Shown piece by piece: positions 4,338 through 5,253 of a stretch of 5,253 nucleotides of DNA; position 1 is the first letter of the stretch, and the number at the start of each line of letters is the position of its first letter. The stretch lies in contig JAUVPO010000150.1 of assembly GCA_030598625.1 (NCBI GenBank), positions 1 to 5,253 of the forward strand, given 5' to 3'. A program made the position numbers and the translations under genes. Below the pieces are notes generated by a model. That model worked only from the letters and a program-made list of their open reading frames with translations. It was not told where the DNA came from and made no database searches. The DNA is from Deferribacteres bacterium. GTDB taxonomy: Bacteria > Nitrospirota > Thermodesulfovibrionia > UBA6902.

Positions 4338-5253
4338 AAATCAGATACTTCCTTCTTACTCTCCTGACAAACTCCCGACACTGTCCGCTCCACCACTCTT
4401 CCATTTTGTTTAACCGAATGCCGCTTTCAATGTTTTTTCTTAACCTGTCCGTACCCGCAAGGATATCCACCGGCATTTTTTTCTTTTCATATTCATAGGG
4501 TGGTCTTTTCCACTTGAACTTCCGGGGATAAAGGTCATGAACAGACTTTAACACGGCAACCCCTGTTTTAAAGGGTCTGAATTTCTCCCTGTCAGTCACG
4601 TGGATCTGCGCCCCTCCGCACAGCCTGCCGGCGTGTTTCTGGAAAGCCGGTTCAAAATACATCGGCCTGAACAGGACACCGGGAAGTTTAAATTCATTAA
4701 GCCTCTTAACCAGTGGTTCAGGCCCTATAAAAGGCGCCCCGAATATCTCAAACGGCCTTGTCGTTCCCCTCCCTTCACTCAGGTTTGTCCCTTCCAGCAG
4801 GCACATTCCGGGATAGACAACTGCTGTATCAAGCGCGGGCATGTTGGGAGAAGGCATTATCCATGGCAATCCTGTCTCATCAAACCACATCTTTCTTTCC
4901 CACCCCTGTACAGGAATAACCTGTAAATCCAGGGAAGGATAAAATTCGCTTTTAAGGTAACCCCCTATCTCCCCGATGCTCATTCCGTGACGGACCGGCA
5001 GGGGCCGCTGTCCAACAAAGGATGAATAAGACATATCAAGCAAGGCGCCTTCAGTCAGTTTCCCTCCGATGGGAGTCGGCCTGTCAAGAATGATGACGGC
5101 TTTACCAAGCTCGGCGCAGGCCTGCATGCACAATTCCATCGTCCATATAAATGTATAGTACCTGGAGCCGACGTCCTGCATATCGATTACCAGCACATCA
5201 ATATCTTTCAGCATTCCAGGAGCCGGCTTTCGGGTTTCGCTGTAGAGACTGTA
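4330..5253 (-). CDS. namZ: DUF1343 / NamZ-type exo-N-acetylmuramidase, N-terminus off the window
   Basis: Three-prime part (307 codons) of a gene of the DUF1343 family. Its founding characterised member, Bacillus subtilis NamZ (YbbC), removes MurNAc from the non-reducing end of peptidoglycan fragments, so a role in wall turnover is likely. The frame stays open to the window edge, beginning YSLYSETRKP, which is conserved family sequence; the Met at 5212-5214 is therefore internal. Visible family blocks, counting from the first residue in the window: VLVIDMQDVGSRYYT (20-34), LDRPTPIGG (56-64), SFVGQRPLPVRHGMSIGE (78-95), SPNMPALDTAVVYPG (135-149), EGTNLSEGRGTTRPFE (154-169) and a C-terminal RKYLIYD. 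Family members are about 400 residues, so roughly a quarter, including any signal peptide and probably part of the active site, is missing. The gene converges on the isomerase gene and shares its terminator. Substrate is inferred from the family only. Confidence 0.9.
   Translation of the reverse strand, partial: YSLYSETRKPAPGMLKDIDVLVIDMQDVGSRYYTFIWTMELCMQACAELGKAVIILDRPTPIGGKLTEGALLDMSYSSFVGQRPLPVRHGMSIGEIGGYLKSEFYPSLDLQVIPVQGWERKMWFDETGLPWIMPSPNMPALDTAVVYPGMCLLEGTNLSEGRGTTRPFEIFGAPFIGPEPLVKRLNEFKLPGVLFRPMYFEPAFQKHAGRLCGGAQIHVTDREKFRPFKTGVAVLKSVHDLYPRKFKWKRPPYEYEKKKMPVDILAGTDRLRKNIESGIRLNKMEEWWSGQCREFVRRVRRKYLIYD

Noticed and set aside
4600..4926. 108-codon plus-strand open frame inside the NamZ-type gene
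   Set aside because: Lies entirely opposite strongly conserved DUF1343 coding sequence, has no ribosome binding site and resembles no family.
5212..5214. ATG as the start of the NamZ-type gene
   Set aside because: The frame continues upstream to the window edge with family-like sequence (YSLYSETRKPAPG), so this Met is internal.

Overview
This 5,253-base window is AT-rich and typical bacterial DNA with short intergenic gaps. It holds three complete protein genes and one gene cut by the right edge. The 871-residue DHH–CBS–CBS–nucleotidyltransferase fusion, the small DUF3553-type protein, the parvulin lipoprotein (which implies a cell envelope with lipoprotein sorting) and the DUF1343/NamZ gene together suggest a Gram-negative-type anaerobe of the Nitrospirota or Desulfobacterota (former deltaproteobacterial) kind. 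This placement is inferred from family knowledge and modest in confidence; no rRNA or other phylogenetic marker is present.

Layout. Positions 1-217 are non-coding as far as I can see and end in a promoter whose perfect TATAAT lies only nine bases before the first start codon. From 218 to 2833 (+) runs the fusion protein: an N-terminal DHH/DHHA1 phosphoesterase, a CBS pair, then a class II tRNA nucleotidyltransferase/poly(A) polymerase. A convergent gene at 2891-3106 (-) encodes a 71-residue DUF3553-like protein, also with TATAAT immediately before its ATG. The 209-base divergent region 3107-3315 carries two different dispersed-type palindromic repeats plus a well-formed extended -10 promoter and Shine-Dalgarno for the next gene. 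From 3316 to 4263 (+) lies a SurA/PrsA-like peptidyl-prolyl isomerase lipoprotein. A strong bidirectional terminator (4287-4337) separates it from a convergent DUF1343 (NamZ-type exo-N-acetylmuramidase) gene, whose 3' 307 codons occupy 4330-5253 (-) and whose N-terminus is outside the window.

How the genes work together. The alternating strands mean there is no multi-gene operon here; each gene has its own visible signals, apart from the promoter of the last, which is off the edge. The first gene belongs to tRNA 3'-end maturation or RNA tailing, the third to folding of exported proteins, the fourth to cell-wall turnover; the second has no known role. I see no mobile element genes, CRISPR array, defence island or other clearly new system. 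The points most worth a second look are the apparent leaderless starts of two genes, a repeat abutting one of those promoters, and a Glu-for-Asp change in DHH motif IV of the fusion protein.
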